From contig NZ_JABSOE010000034.1 of NCBI RefSeq assembly GCF_013618865.1, positions 1 to 45,167 on the forward strand: a stretch of DNA of 45,167 bases, in the 5' to 3' direction. The position numbers and the translations under genes were made by a program. Numbering within the stretch: position 1 is the stretch's first letter; the number at the start of each line of letters is the position of its first letter. This stretch comes from Phocaeicola faecicola (lineage in GTDB: Bacteria > Bacteroidota > Bacteroidia > Bacteroidales > Bacteroidaceae). The notes under the pieces were generated by a model that had not been told where the DNA came from, did no database searches, and saw only the letters and a list, made by a program, of their open reading frames with translations. Below, one piece after another: positions 17,132 through 25,141 of this stretch.

Positions 17132-19069
17132 ATGATTTCAGTAGAAGGATTAAAAGTTGAATTTGGAGTAACTCCTTTGTTTCAGGATGTTTCGTTTGTC
17201 ATCAATAAGAAGGACCGCATTGCGCTGGTAGGAAAGAATGGAGCCGGTAAATCGACCATGCTGAAGATTCTCTCCGGCCTGCAGTCGCCTACGGAGGGTA
17301 CCGTTGCGGTACAGCGTGGGGTAACCATCGGTTATCTGCCCCAGGTGATGATTCTGAGTGACACACGCACGGTCATGGCTGAGGCCGAGATGGCTTTCGA
17401 GCATATTTTTGAATTGCAGGACCGGCTGGCACGGATGAATCAGGAACTGGCCGACCGTACGGATTACGATTCGGAGGAGTATCATGAACTGATTGACCGC
17501 TTCACTCACGATAATGAGCGTTTCCTGATGATGGGAGGAACCAATTACCGGGCTGAGATTGAGCGGACGCTTACCGGACTGGGATTTGACCGTTCCGACT
17601 TCGACCGGCCTACCAGTGAGTTCAGCGGCGGATGGCGTATGCGTATCGAACTGGCCAAACTGTTGTTGCGCCGTCCGGACGTGCTGCTGCTCGATGAGCC
17701 GACCAACCATTTGGACATTGAAAGTATCCAGTGGCTCGAGAATTTCCTGAAGATGAGTCCGGGAGCCGTTGTGCTGGTCAGTCACGACAGGGCCTTTATC
17801 AACAATGTCACCAACCGTACGATTGAGATATCCTGTGGTCATATCTACGACTATAAGGTACCTTACGATGAGTTTGTGGTCTTGCGCAAGGAACGTCGTG
17901 AACAGCAGCTCCGTGCGTATGAGAACCAGCAGAAAGAGATTAAGGATACGGAAGAATTCATCGAACGGTTCCGCTACAAGGCAACGAAGGCTGTACAGGT
18001 GCAGAGCCGCATCAAGCAGTTGGAAAAAATTGTTCCGATTGAGATTGACGAAGAAGATACCTCTACGTTACGGCTGAAGTTCCCGCCGGCCATGCGCTCG
18101 GGAAATTATCCGGTCATTTGCGAAGGGGTGAAAAAGGCTTATGGCAACCATGTGGTCTTCCACGACGTGACACTGACCATCAACCGGGGCGAGAAGGTTG
18201 CCTTTGTCGGCAAGAACGGTGAAGGTAAGTCTACCTTGGTGAAGTGCATCATGGACCAGATTCCTTTTGAGGGAAAACTGGTTATCGGACATAATGTACA
18301 GATCGGTTATTTTGCCCAGAACCAGGCACAGCTGCTGGATGAGAATCTGACTGTATTCGATACGATTGATCAGGTAGCCAAGGGAGATATCCGTCTGAAG
18401 ATCCGGGACATTCTGGGAGCCTTTATGTTTGGAGGAGAGGCCTCCGACAAGAAGGTCAAGGTGCTTTCCGGAGGAGAACGGAGCCGTCTGGCGATGATCA
18501 AGCTGCTGCTTGAACCGGTAAACTTCCTGATACTGGACGAGCCGACCAACCATCTTGACATGCGGTCGAAGGATGTGTTGAAAGAGGCCATCCGGGATTT
18601 CGACGGAACGGTGATTGTGGTTTCGCACGACCGTGAGTTCCTGGACGGACTGGTAACCAAAGTCTACGAGTTTGGCGGAGGAGTGGTCAAGGAGCACATC
18701 GGCGGCATTTATGATTTCCTTCAGAAAAAGAAAATGGAGAGCCTGAATGAACTGCAGCTGTCTCAGTCGCCTGCAACACAGTCGGCCAAGGAAGCAGCAG
18801 CTCCTGTCAGCGAAAACAAGTTGTCGTACGAGGCCCAGAAAGAGCAGAACAAGAAAATCCGTAAACTGGAAAAGCAGGTGGCCGACTGTGAGGACAGTAT
18901 CTCCCGTCTGGAACAGGAAATTCAGGCAGTGGAGGAGCAGATGGCTACTCCCGAAGGAGCTTCCGACATGAAACTGTATGAGCGTCATCAGCAGTTGAAA
19001 CAGCAGGTGGCTAAGGCTGAGGAAGAATGGGAGACCGTATTGCTGGAACTGGAAGAACTGAAAGGATAA
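17132..19069 (+). CDS. ABC-F family ATPase (Uup/EttA type)
   Basis: The 645-residue soluble protein has two ABC ATPase domains and no membrane segments, the mark of the ABC-F class, whose members act on ribosomes. Domain 1 has Walker A GKNGAGKST at 34-42, signature SGGWRMRIELAKLL and Walker B VLLLDEPTNHLD. A charged inter-domain linker (about 245-300, rich in Arg/Glu/Lys) follows. Domain 2 has GKNGEGKST from 360, LSGGERSRL and FLILDEPTNHLD. A C-terminal coiled coil (about 555-645, KIRKLEKQVADCEDSISRLE and on) resembles the Uup arm. There is no resistance gene context, so a housekeeping translation or genome-stability role is more likely than antibiotic protection (inference). Confidence 0.9.
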   Translation: MISVEGLKVEFGVTPLFQDVSFVINKKDRIALVGKNGAGKSTMLKILSGLQSPTEGTVAVQRGVTIGYLPQVMILSDTRTVMAEAEMAFEHIFELQDRLARMNQELADRTDYDSEEYHELIDRFTHDNERFLMMGGTNYRAEIERTLTGLGFDRSDFDRPTSEFSGGWRMRIELAKLLLRRPDVLLLDEPTNHLDIESIQWLENFLKMSPGAVVLVSHDRAFINNVTNRTIEISCGHIYDYKVPYDEFVVLRKERREQQLRAYENQQKEIKDTEEFIERFRYKATKAVQVQSRIKQLEKIVPIEIDEEDTSTLRLKFPPAMRSGNYPVICEGVKKAYGNHVVFHDVTLTINRGEKVAFVGKNGEGKSTLVKCIMDQIPFEGKLVIGHNVQIGYFAQNQAQLLDENLTVFDTIDQVAKGDIRLKIRDILGAFMFGGEASDKKVKVLSGGERSRLAMIKLLLEPVNFLILDEPTNHLDMRSKDVLKEAIRDFDGTVIVVSHDREFLDGLVTKVYEFGGGVVKEHIGGIYDFLQKKKMESLNELQLSQSPATQSAKEAAAPVSENKLSYEAQKEQNKKIRKLEKQVADCEDSISRLEQEIQAVEEQMATPEGASDMKLYERHQQLKQQVAKAEEEWETVLLELEELKG

Positions 19070-19120
19070 TCTTTTGAAAATACGAAAGTTACTTTACTAT
19101 TTATAAACAAAAATTGAGTT

Positions 19121-21157
19121 ATGAAAAAGAGACATTATGTAGCTGTTGCAGCGTTGGTAGCTTCTGCAATGGTAGGATGTTCAGGTACAAAGGAAGTAAA
19201 GAGTACTACCGGACTGAATCTTGCCAATCTGGATACGACCGTATCGGCTGGCACAGATTTTTACCGCTATGCATGTGGTGGGTGGATGAAGAACAATCCG
19301 TTGACGGATGAATATTCTCGTTATGGAACTTTTGAAGTGCTGATTGAAAACAACCGGAAGCAGTTGCAGGATCTGATCGAGGGATTGGCTGCAAAAGAAA
19401 ATCCGGCCGGCAGTCTGAGCCAGAAAATCGGTGACTTATATAATATGGCAATGGACAGCGTGACCCGCAACCAGCAGGGTGTAGAGCCTATCAAGGCGGA
19501 ACTGGACAAGATTGCCGGACTGACTGACAAGAGCCAGATTGTGCCGATGATGACCGAACTGCTCAACAACGGTGTGGGCACTTATTTCTCCAGCTTTGTA
19601 TATGCTGACCCGAAGAACAGTGAAATGAACATTTTCCAGCTGGCACAGTCAGGAATCAACCTGGGTGAAAAAGAGTATTATCTGGACAATGACAGCGTGA
19701 CACTGAATATCCGTGAAAACTATAAGAAATACATCGTCAAACTGTTCGTGCTGGCCGGTTTCCCGGAAAAGGAAGCAGAGCAGAAGATGGCCGACGTAAT
19801 GGAAATCGAAACTGCCATTGCAAAGGATTCTTACAGTGCCGTACAGCAGCGTGATCCGGAAGCCAACTATCACAAGATGTCGTATGCCGACCTGAAGAAG
19901 ACTTTCCCGGGTATCGACTGGGATGCTTATCTGAAAGGACTGGGCGTAGGTGAAGTCAGCGAACTGAACGTTTCCCAGATTGAACCGATCAAGGCAGTGG
20001 AGAAACTGATGAATACACTGCCTGTCTCAAAGCATATTTCTTATATGCAGTATAACCTGATCGATGCTGCGGCAGCCAGCCTAAGCGATGACTTTGTAGC
20101 TGCCCGTTTCGACTTTTACGGAAAAATCCTGTCAGGACGTCAGGTGAACTCTCCTCGCTGGAAGCGTGCGGTAGCTGCAGTGGAAGGTACCCTGGGCGAA
20201 GCTGTCGGTCAGATGTACGTAGAAAAATACTTCCCGGCTGCTGCCAAGGAACGTATGGTGAAGTTGGTCAAGAATCTGCAGGATGCACTGGCTGAACGTA
20301 TCCAGGCTCAGGAATGGATGAGCGACAGTACCAAGGTGAAGGCTTTGGAAAAACTGAAAGCGTTCCATGTAAAGGTGGGATATCCTGACAAATGGAAGGA
20401 TTATTCTACACTCGATATCAAGAAAGATTCTTACTGGGCTAACCTTTGCCGTGCCAGCAAGTGGGCGCTGAACGATATGTACAGCCGTCTGGGCAAGCCG
20501 GTAGACAAGGACGAATGGCTGATGACTCCTCAGACTGTCAATGCATACTATAATCCTTCTACCAATGAAATCTGCTTCCCGGCAGGTATCCTGCAGTATC
20601 CGTTCTTCGATATGAATGCCGACGATGCCTTCAACTACGGTGCCATCGGTGTGGTAATCGGTCATGAGATGACTCATGGATTCGACGACCAGGGACGTCA
20701 GTACGACAAGAACGGTAACCTGACTTACTGGTGGGCTCCGGAAGATGCTGCCCGTTTCGACGAACGTACGAAGGTGATGGCTGATTTCTTCGGTAACATC
20801 GAGGTACTCCCGGGACTGAAATGCAACGGACAGTTGACTTTGGGTGAGAACCTGGCCGACCACGGAGGTTTGAAGGTTTCTTTCCTGGCCTTCCAGAATG
20901 CCATGAAGACAGCTCCTCTGGGAGTAGCTGACGGATTTACTCCGGAACAGCGTTTCTTCCTGGCTTATGCAACCGTATGGGCCGGAAACATCCGCGAGGA
21001 AGATATCCGCATGCGTACCAAGAGCGATCCTCATGCTTTGGGTGAATGGCGTGTCAACGGCGCCCTGCCTCATATCCAGGCTTGGTACGATGCCTTCCAC
21101 ATCACTGAAAAGGATCCGATGTACGTCGCTCCTGAAAAGCGTGTGAATATTTGGTAA
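19121..21157 (+). CDS. M13-family (neprilysin/PepO-like) metallopeptidase lipoprotein
   Basis: The N-terminus is a lipoprotein signal with lipobox ending at Cys20 (AMVGC). The mature 659-residue part is a full M13 endopeptidase: HEMTH with zinc ligands His515 and His519 and catalytic Glu516, third ligand Glu576 in GENLADHGG, upstream NAYYNPSTNEICFPAGILQ (substrate-backbone loop), and the C-terminal ending PEKRVNIW typical of the family (CxVW/VNIW). The family cleaves short peptides outside the cytoplasm. The residues after Cys20 (SGTKEV) lack a run of acids, so a periplasm-facing anchor is as likely as the cell surface. It starts 51 nt after the ABC-F gene without a visible terminator between them. 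Confidence 0.95.
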   Translation: MKKRHYVAVAALVASAMVGCSGTKEVKSTTGLNLANLDTTVSAGTDFYRYACGGWMKNNPLTDEYSRYGTFEVLIENNRKQLQDLIEGLAAKENPAGSLSQKIGDLYNMAMDSVTRNQQGVEPIKAELDKIAGLTDKSQIVPMMTELLNNGVGTYFSSFVYADPKNSEMNIFQLAQSGINLGEKEYYLDNDSVTLNIRENYKKYIVKLFVLAGFPEKEAEQKMADVMEIETAIAKDSYSAVQQRDPEANYHKMSYADLKKTFPGIDWDAYLKGLGVGEVSELNVSQIEPIKAVEKLMNTLPVSKHISYMQYNLIDAAAASLSDDFVAARFDFYGKILSGRQVNSPRWKRAVAAVEGTLGEAVGQMYVEKYFPAAAKERMVKLVKNLQDALAERIQAQEWMSDSTKVKALEKLKAFHVKVGYPDKWKDYSTLDIKKDSYWANLCRASKWALNDMYSRLGKPVDKDEWLMTPQTVNAYYNPSTNEICFPAGILQYPFFDMNADDAFNYGAIGVVIGHEMTHGFDDQGRQYDKNGNLTYWWAPEDAARFDERTKVMADFFGNIEVLPGLKCNGQLTLGENLADHGGLKVSFLAFQNAMKTAPLGVADGFTPEQRFFLAYATVWAGNIREEDIRMRTKSDPHALGEWRVNGALPHIQAWYDAFHITEKDPMYVAPEKRVNIW

Positions 21158-21191
21158 CCGAATTGTAATTATTATTAAATAATCCGGATTT

Positions 21192-21240
21192 AAGTCGGGT
21201 ATACAAGGGTTTAGGCCCTGTATACCCGACTTTTTTCTTT
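21192..21240 (+). terminator. Terminator of the M13 peptidase gene
   Basis: AAGTCGGGTATACA (21192-21205) pairs with TGTATACCCGACTT (ending 21232). An inner GGG/CCC lies next to a one-base bulge, and TTTTTCTTT follows. Confidence 0.9.
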
Positions 21241-21281
21241 TCTGGGGCAGAACAGGAAAAGGCTTTCTCAAAAATAAATGT

Positions 21282-21289
21282 TATCTTTG
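21282..21289 (+). promoter_or_regulatory. Promoter -7 box of the radical SAM gene (TATCTTTG)
   Basis: A perfect TAnnTTTG box. Transcription would start near 21296, next to a TTG at 21298, so the ATG at 21304 is the better start. Confidence 0.7.
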
Positions 21290-21303
21290 CACGTAGTTTG
21301 AAG

Positions 21304-22245
21304 ATGCATATGGGCAAAGATTTACGTTATAATGATTTTGCCGGTTTCATGGCCGCTCATTTTCCCTTTAAGGTGCAGAAAATATCGGTCAATGCCGGAT
21401 TCACTTGTCCGAACCGCGACGGAAGCAAAGGGTCGGGAGGATGTACTTATTGCAATAACCAGACTTTTAATCCTTCGTACTGCCGTACGGAGAAATCCGT
21501 AGGAGAACAGCTGGAGGAGGGAAAAGCATTTTTTGCCCGTAAATATCCGGAAATGAAATACCTTGCCTACTTTCAGGCGTATACCAATACGTATGGCGAA
21601 CTGGAAAAGTTAAAGCAGATGTACGAGGAAGCCTTGCAGGTAGAGGGGGTAGTGGGACTGGTCATCGGTACGCGTCCCGACTGTATGCCGGAGGAACTGC
21701 TCGATTACCTGGAGGAACTGAATAAGAAGACGTTCCTGCTGGTAGAATACGGTATCGAGAGTCTGGACGATGCGGTATTGAAGCGCATTAACCGCGGGCA
21801 TGATTTTGCCTGCACCGAAGATGCGGTACGCCGGACGGCTGCAAGGGGGATTCTGACTGGAGGGCACATCATACTGGGATTGCCGGGTGAGACCTCTGAG
21901 GCACTGGTGCAGCAGGCGCTGAGGCTTTCGGAACTTCCGCTTACGACACTGAAACTGCATCAGCTGCAGCTTATCCGGGGAACACGCATGGCGCGTGAAT
22001 ACGAACTCAATCCTTCCGATTTTCATCTCTTTTCGGTCGACGAGTACATCGACCTCGTCATTGATTACGTCGAGCATCTTCGTCCGGATTTAGTCCTGGA
22101 ACGTTTTGTTTCCCAGTCTCCGAAGGAACTGCTCATTGCTCCCGACTGGGGAATGAAGAACCACGAATTTACTGCCCGTGTCAAGAAGCGGATGGAAGAG
22201 CGCGATACCTGGCAAGGGAAAAAATATATAAAGAAAACAGTATAA
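21304..22245 (+). CDS. Radical SAM protein, YhcC/TIGR01212 type
   Basis: From ATG 21304 the product is 313 residues. The iron-sulfur cysteines sit in CPNRDGSKGSGGCTYC, the long-spaced (C-x11-C-x2-C) arrangement of the TIGR01212 group rather than the usual C-x3-C-x2-C. Further radical SAM landmarks are YFQAYTNTYG, VIGTRPDCMPEELL, VEYGIESLDDAVLKRINRGH and GGHIILGLPGE. The substrate of the family is not settled, so no reaction is claimed. It starts at the promoter at 21282. The flavodiiron gene follows after 24 nt, and the two are probably one unit, which puts an oxygen-sensitive enzyme next to an oxygen-reducing one. Confidence 0.88.
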   Translation: MHMGKDLRYNDFAGFMAAHFPFKVQKISVNAGFTCPNRDGSKGSGGCTYCNNQTFNPSYCRTEKSVGEQLEEGKAFFARKYPEMKYLAYFQAYTNTYGELEKLKQMYEEALQVEGVVGLVIGTRPDCMPEELLDYLEELNKKTFLLVEYGIESLDDAVLKRINRGHDFACTEDAVRRTAARGILTGGHIILGLPGETSEALVQQALRLSELPLTTLKLHQLQLIRGTRMAREYELNPSDFHLFSVDEYIDLVIDYVEHLRPDLVLERFVSQSPKELLIAPDWGMKNHEFTARVKKRMEERDTWQGKKYIKKTV

Positions 22246-22269
22246 TAACCAAATAGATAATTAACAAAC

Positions 22270-23460
22270 ATGGAACTGAAAGGGAAAGTACATTATGTGG
22301 GTGTGAATGACCGCACAAAAGCTTTGTTCGAAAACTTGTGGCCATTGCCTTATGGAGTGTCTTACAACTCTTATTTGATAGCCGACGACGAAATGGTGGC
22401 ACTGGTAGATACAGTGGACGTTGCCTTTTTCGAGGTATATCTGAAGAAAATCCGTAACGTGATCGGTGACCGTAAAATCAATTATTTGATCATCAATCAT
22501 ATGGAACCGGATCATTCAGGCTCTATCGCTCTCATCAAACAGTATTATCCGGATATCGTGCTGGTGGGCAACAAGAAGACATTCGAGATGGTTGACGGAT
22601 ACTACGGAGTAGGAGGAGACCGTTATGTAGTAGGTGACGGAGATTTCCTGAAACTCGGACACCACAATCTCCGCTTCTATCTTGTTCCGATGGTACACTG
22701 GCCGGAAACCATGGTGACATTCGATGAGACAGAAGGTATCCTTTTCTCAGGCGATGCTTTCGGTTGCTTCGGTGCCCTGAACGGCGGATGTGTCGACAAG
22801 AACATCAATACCGATATTTACTGGAATGAAATGCGCCGTTACTACGCAAACATCGTAGGTAAGTTCGGCAATCCGGTACAGAAGGCTTTGCAGAAATGCA
22901 GCGGACTCGATATCAAGATGATCTGTTCTACTCACGGACCGGTATGGGAAGAAAAGATTCCTCAGGTAGTAGAAATGTACGACAAACTGAGCCGTTATGA
23001 AGGAGAAGAAGGTGTGGTAATCGCTTACGGTACCATGTATGGAAATACAGAGGAAATGGCGGAAGTCATTGCCGAAGAACTGAGCCGTCAGGGTATCAAG
23101 AACATCATCATGCACAATGTATCGCACACGCATCATTCTTACATCCTGGCCGATGTGTTCAAGTATAAAGGACTGATTGTGGGATGTACCACTTACAACA
23201 TGAACCTGTATCCGGAAATGGAAGCGTTGCTGAGCAAGATTGCAGCACGTGAAATGAAGAACCGTGTCATCGGTTACTTCGGCTCATTTACCTGGGCTAG
23301 TGCAGCTGTGAAGAAACTGGGTGAATTTACCGAAAGACTGAAATTCGAACTGGTAGGTAATCCGGTTGAAATGAAGCAGAGCATGAAGGTGGAAAATGCG
23401 GCACAGGCAAGAGAGCTGGCCAAGGCTATGGCCGACAGACTGAAAGCCGACAGAAAATAA
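22270..23460 (+). CDS. A-type flavoprotein (flavodiiron O2/NO reductase)
   Basis: A cytoplasmic enzyme that reduces O2 to water and/or NO to N2O, protecting anaerobes. The 396-residue protein has an N-terminal metallo-beta-lactamase-like diiron domain: HMEPDHSGS with ligands His77, Glu79, Asp81 and His82, the VHWPETM histidine, and the SGDAFGCFG aspartate. A C-terminal flavodoxin domain begins near residue 250 (YGTMYGNTEEMAEVIAEEL, the FMN phosphate loop). No extra rubredoxin or NADH-oxidase domain is fused, so electrons must come from separate carriers. It ends before a strong terminator shared with the converging - strand genes. Confidence 0.94.
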   Translation: MELKGKVHYVGVNDRTKALFENLWPLPYGVSYNSYLIADDEMVALVDTVDVAFFEVYLKKIRNVIGDRKINYLIINHMEPDHSGSIALIKQYYPDIVLVGNKKTFEMVDGYYGVGGDRYVVGDGDFLKLGHHNLRFYLVPMVHWPETMVTFDETEGILFSGDAFGCFGALNGGCVDKNINTDIYWNEMRRYYANIVGKFGNPVQKALQKCSGLDIKMICSTHGPVWEEKIPQVVEMYDKLSRYEGEEGVVIAYGTMYGNTEEMAEVIAEELSRQGIKNIIMHNVSHTHHSYILADVFKYKGLIVGCTTYNMNLYPEMEALLSKIAAREMKNRVIGYFGSFTWASAAVKKLGEFTERLKFELVGNPVEMKQSMKVENAAQARELAKAMADRLKADRK

Positions 23461-23500
23461 GATTTCCGTTCCCGGGGATGACCCGGCCGGAAGGAAGACA

Positions 23501-23548
23501 AAAAGACCACCGGAACGTTGCACGGCAGCGTTTCCGGTGGTCTTTTTT
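23501..23548. terminator. Bidirectional terminator between flavodiiron and mscS-like genes
   Basis: AAAAGACCACCGGAACG (23501-23517) pairs with CGTTTCCGGTGGTCTTTT (23529-23546) with one bulged T. T runs lie on both strands (TCTTTTTT on +, and the complement of AAAAAGA on -). Confidence 0.88.
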
Positions 23549-23588
23549 ATGAGTATCGTGTGCCGGAGAGGCCGCAGCCTCCTTCCGT

Positions 23589-24434
23589 TCAGTCTTTTGC
23601 CTGATGTACAGTGAGCTGCGGGAACGGGAATCCGATACCTTCCTTGTTGAATGTCTCGTAAACCACCCGGTTCATGTCAAAATACACGCCCCAGTAATCG
23701 TCGGTCTTGGCCCACGCACGTACCTTGATGTCCACGCTGCTGGCAGAAAGCGCTCCCAGTCCGATAAACGGAGCCGGATCTTTCAGGATACGGGCATCGG
23801 CAGCAATGATGCGTTCCAGTACCGCCTTCACTTTTTCGAAATCCTCACCGTATTCCACTCCGAATGTCCATTCGGCACGGCGCATGTCCTGCTTGCTGTA
23901 ATTGACAATGGCATTGCTGCTCAGGCTGCCGTTGGGTACATAGATAATCCGGTTGTCTACCGTACTCAGGATGGTATGGAAAATCTGGATTTCCTTCACG
24001 GTTCCGCTCACGTTGTTTCCGTCGATGTAGTCTCCCACCTTGAAAGGCTTGAAGACAAGAATGATCAGTCCCCCGGCAAAGTTAGAGAGGTTGCCCGACA
24101 ATGCCATACCGATAGCCACACCCGCAGAAGCCAGCAAGGCCGCCAGACTCGTAGTCTCTACTCCAAGTTTGCTGATGATGGCAAAGACAAGTACCAGATT
24201 CAACAGCAGGTTCACCAGACTGCGGCAGAAAGTCTGCACGCTGATTTCCAGTTTGCGTTTCGTCAGAATCTTGCATACCAGACGGTTGATCTGCTTGATT
24301 ACAAACCGTCCGATTACATAGATCAGAATAGCCCCAATGATGCTTTTACCCGCATCGATTCCCCAATTAAGCAGCTTGTCCAGAATTTGTTCAACATTGA
24401 CGCGCGAAGCTGCATTCAATAACGTTAATAACAT
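23589..24434 (-). CDS. Small mechanosensitive channel, MscS family
   Basis: It is expected to open under membrane tension and release solutes on hypo-osmotic shock. The 281-residue inner-membrane protein has about three N-terminal membrane helices (IGAILIYVIGRFVIKQI; LVNLLLNLVLVFAIISKLG; then the pore-lining Gly/Ala-rich TM3). The MscS beta domain follows, with FKVGDYIDGNNVSGTVKEIQIFHT and VPNGSLSSNAIVNYS. This resembles the minimal E. coli MscS plan. It lies 25 nt downstream of the YciO/TsaC-like gene on the - strand and probably ends that unit. Confidence 0.93.
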   Translation of the reverse strand: MLLTLLNAASRVNVEQILDKLLNWGIDAGKSIIGAILIYVIGRFVIKQINRLVCKILTKRKLEISVQTFCRSLVNLLLNLVLVFAIISKLGVETTSLAALLASAGVAIGMALSGNLSNFAGGLIILVFKPFKVGDYIDGNNVSGTVKEIQIFHTILSTVDNRIIYVPNGSLSSNAIVNYSKQDMRRAEWTFGVEYGEDFEKVKAVLERIIAADARILKDPAPFIGLGALSASSVDIKVRAWAKTDDYWGVYFDMNRVVYETFNKEGIGFPFPQLTVHQAKD

Positions 24435-24459
24435 AAATGTGTAATAATTAAATAAACAG

Positions 24460-25071
24460 TTATTCTTTTAATATACCTTTTCCCTGTCTTACGATGGTAG
24501 GTACATCTTCATAACAATTTATGACCGTAGAAGGTTCAATGCCTCCGATACCTCCATCGACAATCAGGTCCACTTCGTGGCCGAATTTCTCTTCTATCAG
24601 TTCCGGATCGGTGATGTATTCCAGGTCTTCCCCTTCCTCCAGCGGAAGCGTCGTAGTCAGAATCGGTGCATCCAGCAGGCGGCAGATCTCGCGTATGATC
24701 GGATGGTCGGGAATACGTATGCCCACCTCCTTCCGGTTCCTGAATATTTTCGGCAACCGGCTGTTGGCCTTCAGAATAAAGGTAAACGGTCCCGGCAGGT
24801 TCCGTTTCATCAGTTTGAAGGTCGCATTCTCCACCTGCGCATATTCGCTGATGTTGCTCAGGTCGTAACAGATAATCGAGAGATTGTTCTTTTTCGGATC
24901 AATCTTCTTCAGCCGGCAGATCCGCTCAATCGGACGCTCCTTGAGCGCATGGCATCCGATGGCATACATGGTATCTGTCGGATAAATCAGGATGCCTCCG
25001 TCATTCAGCACATCCACAATGCGCTGCAGGTCATCCGGATCATTGTTCTTGTCGTATAATTTCACTATCAT
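24460..25071 (-). CDS. YciO/TsaC/Sua5-family protein (threonylcarbamoyl-AMP synthase fold)
   Basis: The 203-residue protein starts with the YrdC-domain pattern GGILIYPTDTMYAIGCHALKERPIERICRLKK near residue 30. NLSIICYDLSN, LPGPFTFILKA and VGIRIPDHPIIREIC follow in the usual order, with SLPL/TTLPL-type residues later. TsaC/Sua5 makes threonylcarbamoyl-AMP for the t6A37 modification of tRNA. YciO is a diverged paralog whose native role is uncertain. The sequence seems closer to YciO, so the t6A role is only possible. It lies between the helicase gene (70 nt upstream) and the MscS gene. No promoter box is seen in the 70-nt gap. Confidence 0.8.
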   Translation of the reverse strand: MIVKLYDKNNDPDDLQRIVDVLNDGGILIYPTDTMYAIGCHALKERPIERICRLKKIDPKKNNLSIICYDLSNISEYAQVENATFKLMKRNLPGPFTFILKANSRLPKIFRNRKEVGIRIPDHPIIREICRLLDAPILTTTLPLEEGEDLEYITDPELIEEKFGHEVDLIVDGGIGGIEPSTVINCYEDVPTIVRQGKGILKE

Positions 25072-25141
25072 AGGCTTATATTTAATAGCTGATATTGTTT
25101 CATTGATTTACCGGGCAAGGTCTGCTGAGACTAGTTTTCGA

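Noticed and set aside
17132..19069. ABC-F protein as an antibiotic-resistance determinant
   Set aside because: It has Uup-like domain order with a C-terminal coiled coil, even base composition and housekeeping neighbours; nothing suggests acquired ribosome protection.
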